Assembly: GCA_003313425.1 (NCBI GenBank)
Contig: NHZP01000005.1
Coordinates: 186,001 to 250,000, forward strand
Source of the DNA: Pseudopyrenochaeta lycopersici
Lineage: Eukaryota > Ascomycota > Dothideomycetes > Pleosporales > Pseudopyrenochaetaceae
Direction: 5' to 3'
DNA length: 64,000 nucleotides
Under the pieces are notes generated by a model that saw only the letters and a program-made list of their open reading frames with translations, was not told the DNA's origin and did not search any database. Positions within the stretch are counted from its first letter, which is position 1. The number at the start of each line of letters is the position of its first letter. The position numbers and the translations under genes are program-made. Of this stretch, positions 46,107 to 59,245 are shown in pieces.

Positions 46107-48496
46107 ATGGCCGTTCCCACACAGTTGGCTTGTACGTTGTGGCTCGTCCGGCCGCCTGCACCGCCGAAAACTAATGGAAATTTGCAGATCGCACCTCCAA
46201 GGGCATCGGGCTCTTCAACGCCGCCCCAGTCTACGAGCCCTTGCCGGGCTTTGCACGGTAAGCCGAATGCCGGCCCTACTTGCGCTTCCGACGCTCATTG
46301 TCGCACAGACCTGAAGGGAATCTTCGCTGCTGCTGCTACTCGCCTGACAGCAGATATTTTGCCTGGGCCTCGCCCGAACAGTAAGTCTCTGCCCAGCCGC
46401 CCACACAGAACAGCCCCCAACGTAATTGCGCGCAGGGTTTCGGTCATCGACGCCTCGACCGGTCACGTCATCACAACGCTCCCCACGCCCAACGTCTACG
46501 AGCTGGGCTTCTCGCCCCTCGGCACCTTCCTCATCACATGGCAGCGCCCCTCCAAAGACGAAGACGGCAATGCGACCAAGAACCTCAAGGTCTGGAGGAC
46601 CGTGTCCGACGAAGCCGAGGACAGCGGAGCGCGGCCCGTTGTCGGTGAATACGTCCAGAAGAGCCAGACTGGCTGGAACCTGCAGTACACTTCCGACGAG
46701 AAGTTTTGCGCGCGCGCTGTAACAAACGAGGTGCAATTCTACCAGTCGGATGATCTGCGCAACCCATGGAACCGACTCCATGTCGAGGGCGTAACCACCT
46801 TTGCCGTGTCGCCCGGCAAGAACCATTCAGTTGCCGTTTTTGTCCCGGAGCGCAAGGCAAGTCCAAGCATTCGGGCTACCATGGTTATACTAACAGCAAG
46901 CAGGGCATGCCCGCCGCGGTCAAAGTCTTCCAGGTGCCCCAGTTCAACCAGCCGATTTCCCAGAAGACGTTCTACAAGGGAGACAAGGTTCAGCTCAAAT
47001 GGAACGATCTTGGCACCAGCCTGATCGTTCTGGCCCAGACAGAGGTCGATAAGACGAACAAGAGCTACTATGGCGAGACCAACATGTACATCCTCAGCGC
47101 AAACGGCTCCTTCGACTCGCGCATCCAGCTCGACAAAGAGGGCCCCATCCATGATGTTTCTTGGTCGCCAAACTCGAAAGAGTTTGGTGTCACATATGGC
47201 TACATGCCCGCGAAGACCACCATCTTCAACGTCCGCGCGATTCCCCAGCACAGTTTCGACCTGGGGCCCCGCAACACTATCCTCTTCTCCCCACACGGAC
47301 GTTTCGTCATTGTAGCTGGCTTCGGCAACCTGGCTGGCGATATGGACATCTACGATCTTGAGAAGAACTACACCAAGCTGTGCACTGTCAAGGCGTCCAA
47401 TTGCACTTATTGCGAGTGGAGCCCAGACGGGCAGCACGTTCTCACTGCCATCACGAGTCCGCGTCTGCGTGTCGATAATGGTATCCGCGTTTACCATGTG
47501 AGTGGTGGTTTGATGTACCACGAGGAGATGACCGAGCTGTACCACGTCACTTGGCGACCGCAGCCCACTTCCACACACCCTGTGGAGAATGCTTTGAAGG
47601 TTATCCCAACGCCTCACCCATCGGCTCTTGCATTCCTCAGCACTCAGAAGACGCCTTCCAAGCCTGCTGGTGCTTATCGACCTCCTGGAGCCCGAGGTAC
47701 GACTACCCCACTGCTCTTTAAGCGCGAGGATGAGGGCGGTGCAGCCTATACCAACACTGGTGTTTCATCCACCAACGTGGGCTTTCAGAATGGATTTGGC
47801 AAGCCCCGCCGCCGGGAAGTGCCCGGCGCGGAGCCCGTTGAGAATCTTCCGCCAGGCGCCGCTCCTGGTGGCGGTGTCAGTTTGACTGGTGCTGTCGAGG
47901 GAGACGGGGAGCTGTCAAAGGCAGCATTGAAGAACAAGAAGAAGCGGGAAGCTAAGAAAGCCCGCGAGGCTGCCGATAGAGCCGCCGGCCTCGCTGCCGA
48001 GGGTATCAACCCGCCGACAGGACCAGCCAATCCCGGCAGGAGCCCCGAGCGTCGCAATGATCGCGGCCATCAGCGCAGCCGTAGCAAGAACGGGAACGAC
48101 GGATACGGAAACCAGCAAGGAAGGAGCCCTAGTCAGCATCGTAATTATGGCAATAGCCCAGATCGCCGCCAACACGGAGCTAGAGCAGACGGGTATCACC
48201 GACAGCAGCCCGGCCAACATCATCATGAGCGCACCAGATCCGGCCAGAATCCTAACTACCCTGCACCCCTTCAGACGGGAAATCAAGGTCCAGCTCCAGA
48301 TCTCACTGTCACAAGCCCAGGTGATGGAACACCTGGTGATAAGAAGATCCGCGGCTTGCTCAAGAAGATGCGTGCCATTGAGGAGCTGAAGATGAGGCAG
48401 GCTGGCGGCGAGAAGCTTGAGGATACCCAAGTGAAGAAGATTGGGACCGAACAGTCCATCAAAAAGGAGCTTGATGCTTTGGGCTTCACTGGGTAG
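46107..48496 (+). CDS. Translation initiation factor eIF2A
   Basis: Exons 46107-46131, 46188-46257, 46309-46380, 46436-46856 and 46904-48496 give 726 residues. The first three introns are short GT-AG; the fourth appears to start with GC (AAG|GCAAGT) and ends at CAG after a TACTAAC branch site. The N-terminal two thirds form the eIF2A WD40-like propeller (ARPEGNLRCCCYSPDSRY; GPIHDVSWSPNSKEFGVTYG; NTILFSPHGRFVIVAGFGN; CTYCEWSPDGQHVLTA). The C-terminus has the basic KKNKKKREAKKAREA segment and the conserved helical tail KKIRGLLKKMRAIEELK with final KKELDALGF. eIF2A is an alternative initiator-tRNA delivery factor in the cytoplasm. A low-complexity RS/RG/Gln-rich linker lies between propeller and tail. 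Confidence 0.95.
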
Positions 48497-48854
48497 GCAC
48501 GCATAGGTTTTGCACATGACATATTTTGCAGACATGCGCATTTGGCTCGCGAAATTTGTTTGCGCTGTTGTGTACTGTGCGCGTAAGCCGAAAGAAGTTT
48601 GCAGATTGATGCAGATTGAGAAGATTAAGGGTTAGAGAGGGGTTTGGGGCGCGGGAGACATGTAGTCGGTACTGGGTTACTACCACACGAAATCAGAAAA
48701 TCATTCTTCGTTCGCAATCATTTCTCGCTTTCATTGATGTCATGACGGAACTCCTTTTAAACTATGCAAGTCCCACAACGCCGCCCATACCTATTCACCG
48801 ATCCAAAACGCCAGCTTGTTTCGCATCATATCATACCGATTATTCAACATCAAC
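48497..48854. other. Convergent 3' region, eIF2A / GCNA-like
   Basis: 358 bp between two converging stop codons. It presumably holds both polyadenylation regions. No gene seen. Confidence 0.5.
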
Positions 48855-51134
48855 CTACATCTTCAATCCCTCAAGCGCAAGCTCCACCTCATCCACACTG
48901 ACAACCACAGATTTCTCCTTGGCCGCCTTCATCTCCCTATATTCCCTCCCGAGCGCTTCCATGACCTTGCCCATCTGCGCCTCGGCCCCCTTTGCCAGCA
49001 GTTCCTTCTGGACGCGGGAAAAGTTCGCCTTGACAAACACTTGGTACTCGGACTTTTCCTTCTTCTCCACGTTGCCGTTTCTGTCTACCGAAGTTGTGCC
49101 TCGGGGCGTGGGTTTCGTCTGCGCGAGACGGCCCTTGCAGCGCCCGCAAGAGTGTTTGTCGGGATCTATGGATTTGGAGTGGCGTTTGAATTCGTAGCCA
49201 CAGGCTATGCATTCCCAAACGTACTTGTAATCGATTTGATATGAATGCTTGGTGGTCACTTCGACGCCCTTGTTTGCGAACGCAGCGGTTACCTTTTTGC
49301 CCCACGACTTGAACTCGGCACCGTGCGGATTGTTCCGTACTTCGCTAATCATGAAAGTGGTCAGATGGCAGAATTCGTGCGCTAGAACGTTGTAGAGACG
49401 TTCCTCGTCATCGATGACCTTCTCGGCAAGCTCAATGGAGCAGTGGTGACGTGTTTCGATGTGCATGTCAGTAGAAAGGGGACCAGTTCGTGCGCGGATT
49501 TGCTCTCGACGCCAATTTGCGCGGCCAGCAGTAGTCTTCAAGGTCTTAGACCACACGAGCTTGATGCCGCCTGTGGCTTCAGTGAGAGAGGCGATGCGGC
49601 TGGAGCAGATTTTCGTATCGAGCTCAGCCAAGAATGCTTCAGCGATGGCATGTTTGCGTGTTGCAAAATCTTTTCTCTGTGCTTTGGCGTCTTTCACAGT
49701 TGATGTAGAATTGTCCGTAAGCTTCTTCTTCGTTGGACTTCGTAGCCGAGCCGGGAGCGTCTTCTTTGGGCTTATCGTGGGACTTTCATACCCCTCATCG
49801 CTGCTACCCTCCAAAGCAACATTCTCCATCATCTTGACAATATCCTCCCTCCATTTTTGCTTTCGTGGACTCACCAAGGGCTTGATCGGTGAATGCTTCT
49901 CGTTCCATTCATTCACCACTTCCGGGTTCCAGAATGCATCAAGACTCGGCCTCCCATCCAAATGCGCCGCTTTCGGGATGGTAGGCCTCTTCTTTGACGG
50001 CGAGACAAGCTTGGAGGGGCTCTGCGGGGCGAGTGGTGGTGTGGACGGGCGCGAGATGGGCGGTGCCTTGCGGGGGGAACGAAATTTGGTCGGTGTTGGC
50101 GAGTATGTCAGGATTGCCAGGGCACCATTGGACGCAGAACTTGTTGGCCGTGAGGATGCAGCGAAAGAGGTTGTTCGAACGCGAGTTGTTTGTGAAAGGT
50201 CAATGGATGCTGGAGCTTCCGGCGAGCTCGTAAGGTCGACAACTTCTCGTGCCCAGTTTGAGATTGTCCTATGCCCTTTCTCATATGGCGGTGGTATGGA
50301 CATGATGGGTTGAGACTCCTCTTTCGCTAGCACTTGTTTACGTTCTGGAACTTCGAAGGACGGTTGACGACTGGGGATGACGGGTCCTTCAATTGACTCT
50401 TCGATCTCGTCAGACTCGCTGTCTGATACTATGCGCCGATTTTGCGGTTTGTATTGTCTTTTCCTGGTATCCACAATAGATTCATCATCGTCATCGTCGC
50501 TACTCTCTTTCACTTGAAATTCTTCTTCGGGTTGTACTACATGATCCTCATCGCCACACCAAAGGCTCGTCTCTGCCTCTTCGTCCACCTCGAGACTCGG
50601 CACCTCTTCTGATGTCTCGCTTTCCTTACTCCTTGGTCGACGTGCAGCTTCTTGTGCGTCATTCTTTTCGACAACTTGAATTTGTGCCTTACTCGCCTGC
50701 TTTCTTACAACACTCTTGGCGAGGCTTTTTGCATACATCAACCCACCCCTTCTGCCTACATCTGTATCCGTTGTTCCGCTCCGCACTCTCCGATCCCGTT
50801 GCTTCTTCTCTGGACTGGCCAGGCTCTCGTCACTTAGCTTCCTGAGAAGACGGCTGTTACTTTCGACAGGGCGCAGTATGCGTTGTTTGCGCGGTGTAAG
50901 TGTATCCGCGGTTGTGATTGCCTTGGGGACTAAGAATGAATTCTCTGCGTCTGATGTATATCTTAGCTCTCGTCTAGAAGATTTCGGTACTAGCACGGAG
51001 TCTTCATCATCAGTTGAAGATGTATATCGCAGCCCACGGGTTGCTTTGCGGGGACTCGTTCGCGTTGCTCTTGTTTCGGTTGGCGGCATGAAGATGGTCG
51101 GCTCATTTGGGCTCGGTTTGCGTAGACGCGCCAT
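48855..51134 (-). CDS. GCNA-like SprT-domain metalloprotease
   Basis: About 759 residues from the Met at 51134 (MARLRKPSPNEPTIFMPP); an in-frame Met at 51206 would add 24 residues that look like untranslated leader. The first ~500 residues are disordered, Ser/Arg- and acid-rich (DEEAETSLWCGDEDH, SSDDDDDESIVD). Then comes a SprT-like domain with the zinc-protease motif HEFCH in NVLAHEFCHLTTF, a zinc ribbon (CIACGYEF, with CGRCKGRL after a spacer), and a C-terminal HMG-like helical region (YQVFVKANFSRVQKEL). This acidic IDR-SprT-ribbon-HMG order is that of GCNA/ACRC, which handles DNA-protein crosslinks in the nucleus. Spartan/Wss1 are related but have different tails. Proteolytic residues look intact. 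Confidence 0.88.
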   Translation of the reverse strand: MARLRKPSPNEPTIFMPPTETRATRTSPRKATRGLRYTSSTDDEDSVLVPKSSRRELRYTSDAENSFLVPKAITTADTLTPRKQRILRPVESNSRLLRKLSDESLASPEKKQRDRRVRSGTTDTDVGRRGGLMYAKSLAKSVVRKQASKAQIQVVEKNDAQEAARRPRSKESETSEEVPSLEVDEEAETSLWCGDEDHVVQPEEEFQVKESSDDDDDESIVDTRKRQYKPQNRRIVSDSESDEIEESIEGPVIPSRQPSFEVPERKQVLAKEESQPIMSIPPPYEKGHRTISNWAREVVDLTSSPEAPASIDLSQTTRVRTTSFAASSRPTSSASNGALAILTYSPTPTKFRSPRKAPPISRPSTPPLAPQSPSKLVSPSKKRPTIPKAAHLDGRPSLDAFWNPEVVNEWNEKHSPIKPLVSPRKQKWREDIVKMMENVALEGSSDEGYESPTISPKKTLPARLRSPTKKKLTDNSTSTVKDAKAQRKDFATRKHAIAEAFLAELDTKICSSRIASLTEATGGIKLVWSKTLKTTAGRANWRREQIRARTGPLSTDMHIETRHHCSIELAEKVIDDEERLYNVLAHEFCHLTTFMISEVRNNPHGAEFKSWGKKVTAAFANKGVEVTTKHSYQIDYKYVWECIACGYEFKRHSKSIDPDKHSCGRCKGRLAQTKPTPRGTTSVDRNGNVEKKEKSEYQVFVKANFSRVQKELLAKGAEAQMGKVMEALGREYREMKAAKEKSVVVSVDEVELALEGLKM

Positions 51135-51773
51135 ATTTACACAATTGCGCAAAGGATAGGGGAACTGAATATGGTGTGCAATTGGCCCAGAAATATTTTG
51201 GCACAAGGATGGTTTGGGGTTGGTGATGAGGTCAGGGATGTTTGTTATTGGTCGTTGACTGGGAGATTGGCGTGATCACGTGAAGATACACATTCGTCCC
51301 AAACGAATTCTACTGAATGATGGGAAAGATATCATGGCTCTAGCGATGCTTGACTGGCGCTCAAATTCTAAGCTTCACCAGTACCTGCCATCCGTTGATC
51401 TTCGCTTTTGCCCAATTAAAAGGATTGTGGACCATTTGACAGCTTTACTTCTCGTTCCGCCCGTGATTTCTTGGCATATAACATATGTGCAGAACGTGTG
51501 CGTAGATGTGAGAAAGAGGCAGTCGTACATTGCATGCTAATACCCGTCACAAATACAAGCGAACCCAACCAGATTGAGCCCGGGTAAATCGATAAGAAAA
51601 TTTCGTGCTTCTCCCTCAGCTCCAAAGGCATTCCATCTCCTCATCTTCCGTCTTGTCCTCCCCACCAAGCCCAGTGTCCTCGTCGCTGATCGTCAAACAT
51701 GTCTGGGTATTCCATCCAGTTGTATTTACATCCCCAGTAGCGAGTGTCTCTATCTGACTTCATGTATACGCAT
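51135..51773. other. Intergenic between GCNA-like and aconitase genes
   Basis: 639 bp holding the GCNA-like promoter and the aconitase 3' region. No gene is supported; the frame at 51280-51540 (+) lacks any domain. Confidence 0.45.
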
Positions 51774-54563
<2,790 letters not shown>

Positions 54564-55264
54564 GGTGATGGGTTGGGGAGGATGGAGTGGAGAGTAAAGA
54601 GGATGGATGGAGTGGAGGGAAAAGAACGTCAGAAGCTGCCACAAGCCGGCCGATAACTAATGGCGATCAGAGCTCCAGTGATTGGCTGTACTAGGCGTCT
54701 GCACGGATGCCAGCTTGTGCGGAATACCTCGGCGTCAGAGCAACGCACCCCGGCAGCGCTTTCCCGCTGGCCCGCTTCACGTGTGGATAGGGAAGAAAAG
54801 GGCCCAATGGAGCTGTGTGCGATTGTGGTTCGCATGCGACTCGCCCTCGACGGATATTTGAGCAGTTTTGGAGTGAGGGTGAGCTGTGTGGGAGCTCTGG
54901 GGGTGGCTATGGCGTCACTGTTGCGCGACCCCGCCCACGCCTGGCTTGCCCAAGAGGCGCCTGGCCTGGTTGGCCGCGATAAAGACGTCGAGTATCCCGG
55001 GGAGATTCGCAACAATTCTCAATGCACCATTCAGGAAGCGCGTCATTTTGGAGTGTCTGCAGACCGCCTCCACGGCTAGCTCCCACAGACGTCGCGCTTT
55101 GCCGGGGCTAGATTGCATTCTGCGTAAAATTCTGCCAACCTGCAGACACCTGCGCACGGGCCGTGGTCTGCAGGTCTCTGTGTCTCCACTGCACATCCTC
55201 GCTATAGCCGAAACATTCACGATTCGCAAGCAAGCATTGCCGACGGCCGCGGATACAGCCCACC
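54564..55264. promoter_or_regulatory. Divergent promoter region, aconitase / Bud20-like
   Basis: 701 bp between head-to-head starts. Purine-rich just before the aconitase start on the plus strand. Overlapping short frames on both strands are shadows of the GC-rich sequence. No specific operator recognised. Confidence 0.45.
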
Positions 55265-55670
55265 ATGCCTGCCATACGCGGACAGAACTCCAAGAAGAAG
55301 ACGCGCCGCCATACCCGCGATCTCGACCAAGTCCACGCAGACCTGCGCGACGAGAAGCATCTGGCAGAGTTCAAGGATGCGAAGCCCGTAGAGGACCTGC
55401 CAGGCCTGGGGCAACATTACTGCAAAGAATGCGCAAAATTTTTTGAGAGCGAGGCCAACTTTGCCGCCCATCAGAAGGGCAAGGTGCACAAGCGGAGGTG
55501 AGAGTGCAGAGTGCGAATGTATATCCAGAAGCTAATAGGTCTATAGAGTCAAGCAACTCCGCGAAGAACCATACTCCCAGAAGGAAGCAGAGGCCGCGAT
55601 AGGCCTTACCACCGACAATGGAAAGCGTACGACGACGCTGATGGAGGTTGACCATGTTGCGGCAAGCTGA
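55265..55670 (+). CDS. Bud20/ZNF593-like C2H2 zinc-finger ribosome factor
   Basis: Exons 55265-55497 and 55547-55670, 118 residues; the 49-bp intron joins ...HKRR|VKQLREEPYSQ.... The basic N-terminus (SKKKTRRHTRDLDQVHADL) precedes a single C2H2 finger, YCKECAKFFESEANFAAHQKGKVHKRR split here as YCKECAKFF and FAAHQKGKVHKRR. The tail EPYSQKEAEAAIGL followed by a DHV-containing end is typical of the family. Yeast Bud20 shuttles with pre-60S ribosomal subunits and helps their export; ZNF593 is the animal counterpart. Size and order match the family, and the spliced frame ends in VDHVAAS. Confidence 0.93.
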
Positions 55671-56340
55671 GGGGACATCTAGAGCAGCACAAGCTGGACT
55701 ATCCCACACATGTTGAGGGTCTTGTGCTCACTTTTGCTGGAGCATCTATAAATAACTGGTATCACTATAGGCGTAGGCAGCATAGAGTTCCTTCGCCTAG
55801 AGCATACGTTCGCTCAAGGACCATTCGCATTGCACGGAGTTCAAATTGGAATATGGAGCATATAGAGGGCATAAAAGTTCAAATGATACCCATCAATTCA
55901 TACCTTTCATGAATGAGAGCAAACATTTACACTGCATTCGCTCATTGAATGCTTAAATCCTGAGAAGCATCAACATAATTAGGCAGTGGTGCCTGTGGTT
56001 GGCTGAAAAAAAAAATAATGGCTTCACATGTGAAATTGCATAATTTTGAACTAGAGCTCCATATCTAGCTTAAACAAACAGTACATAGCACCTTATGAAA
56101 CGGAAGATCGCTTACAACTACTCTTGAGCACATTCTCGATCAAATTAATGTTTCGGTGCTGTTTTCTTTGTTAGGCTTCCATCTACAATGGTGCCTGAAG
56201 TTGCCTGATTGGTACCTACACAACTTCAACAACATGAACCTCACAGCACCAACATAAAACCCACACCAAAACATGAACTCCCAATAATCAGACTCACCAT
56301 CACCTCTTCCCAGCTACACACCAACTAAAATCTCTCAAAC
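55671..56340. other. Intergenic, no gene supported
   Basis: 670 bp of moderately AT-rich sequence between tandem plus-strand genes. The right part is the Mog1 promoter. A run of A near 56005-56015 is the only simple repeat. Confidence 0.45.
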
Positions 56341-57075
56341 ATGGCATTCACAGACACTCCCCTCTACGGCGGCGCAATCACCGTCGACCTCCCCTCCGAC
56401 TTTGCTGACGCATCGTAAGAAATCAAAGCCCCCTCCACATCCCGCGAGCCGCATCTGACTAACCGCCACGCAGCCAAATCCGCCAAGTCCCCGATCACCA
56501 GGAAGTCTATCTCGATGCAGGGGGCTACTCGAGCATCGTGGTTGAGATTCTGGAATATGTGGACAAGCCGAGTGACGAAGAGGCTTTGCAGTATCATTTC
56601 GCAGATTTGATCGACGGGACTGGAGATGCGACTACCATTCTTGAAAACGGGAGATCGAGCATGAAAAATCTACCGTGAGTTATATTTCGACTTCTGTGTT
56701 AGATTTAGGAATAGGGAGAGCGGGGGAGATGCCATTCACGTGTTCCTGCCTAAATTAACACATGTACACACGTACTGACTCAAGCATAGCAATAAAACCC
56801 TCCTCACTCTATCATTCATTCAAACACCACCGTCTCCCAATCCAAACCCTCGCAGGAAGGTTCCAGAGTTCACATACATCCACCTTCTGCTGCTTCGCCT
56901 GAAAGAGCAGGGTACTGACATCATGGTCACGATCAACATCCCACACTACGCCGGAGAGTACCAGAAGGCGAGTGAAGATGGTGGGCAGACGCCGTTGATG
57001 AGGGATAGTGCAGTGGTAAAGGAGAAGGTATTAGAAAGCTTTCAGATTAATGATTGGGGTCTTTTCCAGGGATGA
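56341..57075 (+). CDS. MOG1: Ran GTPase-binding protein Mog1
   Basis: Exons 56341-56414, 56474-56674 and 56856-57075, 164 residues. Mog1 binds Ran/Gsp1, releases its nucleotide and supports nuclear protein import. Family segments are clear: the N-terminal TPLYGGAITVDLPSDFADAS, then IRQVPDHQEVY, IVVEILEYV, HFADLIDGTGDATTI, and after intron 2 the LLLRLKEQGTDIMVTINIP strand. The C-terminus SFQINDWGLFQG is typical. Intron 2 is rather long (181 bp) for this window. The stop is only 65 bp from the end of the convergent alcohol dehydrogenase frame, so the two transcripts probably overlap at their 3' ends. Confidence 0.94.
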
Positions 57076-57140
57076 ATCGGTCATGTTCGCAACACACATA
57101 ACCACCGTCAAACAAGAATTATACAATTCTCTACAACTCT

Positions 57141-58352
57141 CTAGCTCAAATTATTCACCAAACAAGTACACCTTTGATAACACTCCCCTCCTCCATCTTT
57201 CTTTCTCGCCTCATCAAACTCCCGGACAGGATACTCCTTTAGCATCTTCTCCACCGGCAATATCCCTTCTTTACTCCACCGCACTAACTCGGGGAGAGCC
57301 TCAGCTGGTTCCCTATCCCCTTCAATCACGCCCACTAGTCTTCGTCCCATCACCATGTGCGTCAGGCAGTCGACTTCGAGTTTGGCGCCGACAGGCTTGA
57401 CCCCGACCTGTAGCACTTGGCCGTTCTTTTGTAGTGCTTCAAGGCATTGAGATAATATGGCGACTGAGGGCGTAGTGTCGAGGATGTGGCTTGCCCCAAG
57501 TCCGCCAGGCGTCAGCTTTTTGATCGCAGTGTTCAGGTCCTCGCCATCTAGCCCTTCTTTCGTCGACAGCAGGCCTATAGTAGCGCCCATACTCTTCGCC
57601 AGCGCTATCCTGCTCTCGAGTAAATCTACGGCAATGATAGTTTGGACACCTCGCTCCTTCGCAGCACAGATACCTGCTAATCCCACACCACCGAGACCAA
57701 TAACAGTTACAACATTGCCTTTCCCACAGCGCCCTACATGCGTAACCGTGCCTGCCCCAGTCATGATACCACATCCCAGAGGCGCATATTTTTTCAATTC
57801 CTCCGCATCTCTCACCAACTTGGTTACATTGGCAGCACAGGATACCTTCACGGGTGCTGGGGAAGCAAAGGATGATTGGCCGAAATATCCACCGCCAAAG
57901 ACCTTCTTTGGATCAGAAGCGAGGACAAAAATAGGCTCGTTGGCGTTGAGCGTGAGAGCAGCGTGATCAACGCAGTACGCAGGGTGGCCAGTGGTGCAGT
58001 AGTGACATTCCAGACACGCGGCAGCGCTCAAGATAACCAAATCGCCAACTTTGTAATGCTTCTCTTGCTGCTTTGAGCCCAGTTTAACGACTCTACCAGC
58101 TCCTACCCAGATTGATCAATTCTATTTATCGCTTGGACCTGGGGAGAGGGAGTATTAACTACCTTCATGGCCAAGCACACGCGGGTATATACCTCCATAA
58201 CCTGAGATGTCTGTATGACAGACACCCGTGGCTATCATCTTAACCAGAAACTCGTCTGCTTTTGGTTCACGCGTTAGGAGGTCTTCAAACTTCCAGTCAT
58301 GTTGCGAGTAGGCTACTATGCCTTTGCATGGTACGGTGTACTCCACATTCAT
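57141..58352 (-). CDS. Zinc-dependent alcohol dehydrogenase (frameshifted C-terminus)
   Basis: Exons 58163-58352 and 57141-58102, 383 residues as read. It is a medium-chain NAD(P)-dependent alcohol dehydrogenase: catalytic-zinc Cys in GVCHTDI, LGHEGAG (joined across the 60-bp intron), four structural-zinc cysteines in CLECHYCTTGHPAYC, and cofactor loop GLGGVGLAG. Overall it resembles aryl-alcohol dehydrogenases. The last ~20 residues (KKDGGGECYQRCTCLVNNLS) do not fit the family. In the next frame, a family-like tail MEEGSVIKGVLVW ends at a TGA at 57155-57157. A single extra base near 57185-57195 would explain this. The active site and most of the fold are intact, so the protein could still work. 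It may be a recent mutation or a sequence error. Confidence 0.88.
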
Positions 58353-59245
58353 GTTGAATGCACAACGGAGAGTGAACTGATTGATCGAACATCACAACGT
58401 GTTGAACCTATATATTATACTAGTAAAGGGTGAACTTATTTGGCACTAATTTCGCGAAGAGCATCCTTTCGTCATAGGTTCGCATCGGGTGTGAATGTGC
58501 GGGGTTGATATTTTGGTAATGGATCCAGAAGGCCGCTATGGCGGAGCTGGTTCCGATGCCACGGATCCCGTAAAGTCAATCCGCATTGTTGTATTAGGAT
58601 GAGAGTAGACAGATAAAGTTATAAGAACCTCTGTAATTATAGGTCACTAGCTTTAGACTAAGGAAGTAATAAGAATAAAGAGTAAAAGGTTCATTTTTTG
58701 CTAATTCTGCAGATAAGTAACATATTTTATTGACAAGCACCTCTTTCTTATAACTGAAGAGGATAACTATTTACAACGCGCGGAGCTGCCTATTCTACTT
58801 ACAGAGGTGATATGCCTTATAAGCCGTCTTGTGGTGTCCAGATCTTGCAACAAGGGTTCACATAACTCGGTACACTTGGCTCATGTTCACAGCCTATTTG
58901 TTGATACATGTCCTGGTATAGTACAGGGGAATATGGTATTGGACGGCTTTGATTGTGGTACAGGATAGCTCTTTCTTAGGTCTCGTGAGCAAGTGCAGGT
59001 GATACTGCAGTTATTGGAGTCGAGATTACTCCATGCATCTTTATTACATGCTGACACCACATCCACCCGTCGCCGCGCGAACCTGAACTCTAACAATGTG
59101 CACAAGCCAAGATAACAGTGGCATGGAAGTTCTTGCGGCTTAGACTCGAATCAGTGTTCTCATGCGCCCCTATCCGTCCACGAAGCCGAAACCAACCTCA
59201 TCAGTGCCGACACACTTCCCCTAGCGTCGAGCTTTCTAATGAGAC
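58353..59245. other. Intergenic, no gene supported
   Basis: 893 bp, locally AT-rich near 58600-58760. Holds the dehydrogenase promoter on the left. The frame at 58887-59105 (-) has no domain. Confidence 0.45.

Noticed and set aside
46739..47617. 292-codon minus-strand frame inside eIF2A
   Set aside because: It is the mirror of the GC-rich eIF2A coding exon, and the conserved protein is clearly on the plus strand.
49459..50313. 284-codon plus-strand frame opposite the GCNA-like gene
   Set aside because: It is the complement of the low-complexity, Ser/Arg-rich region; the protease motifs are on the minus strand.
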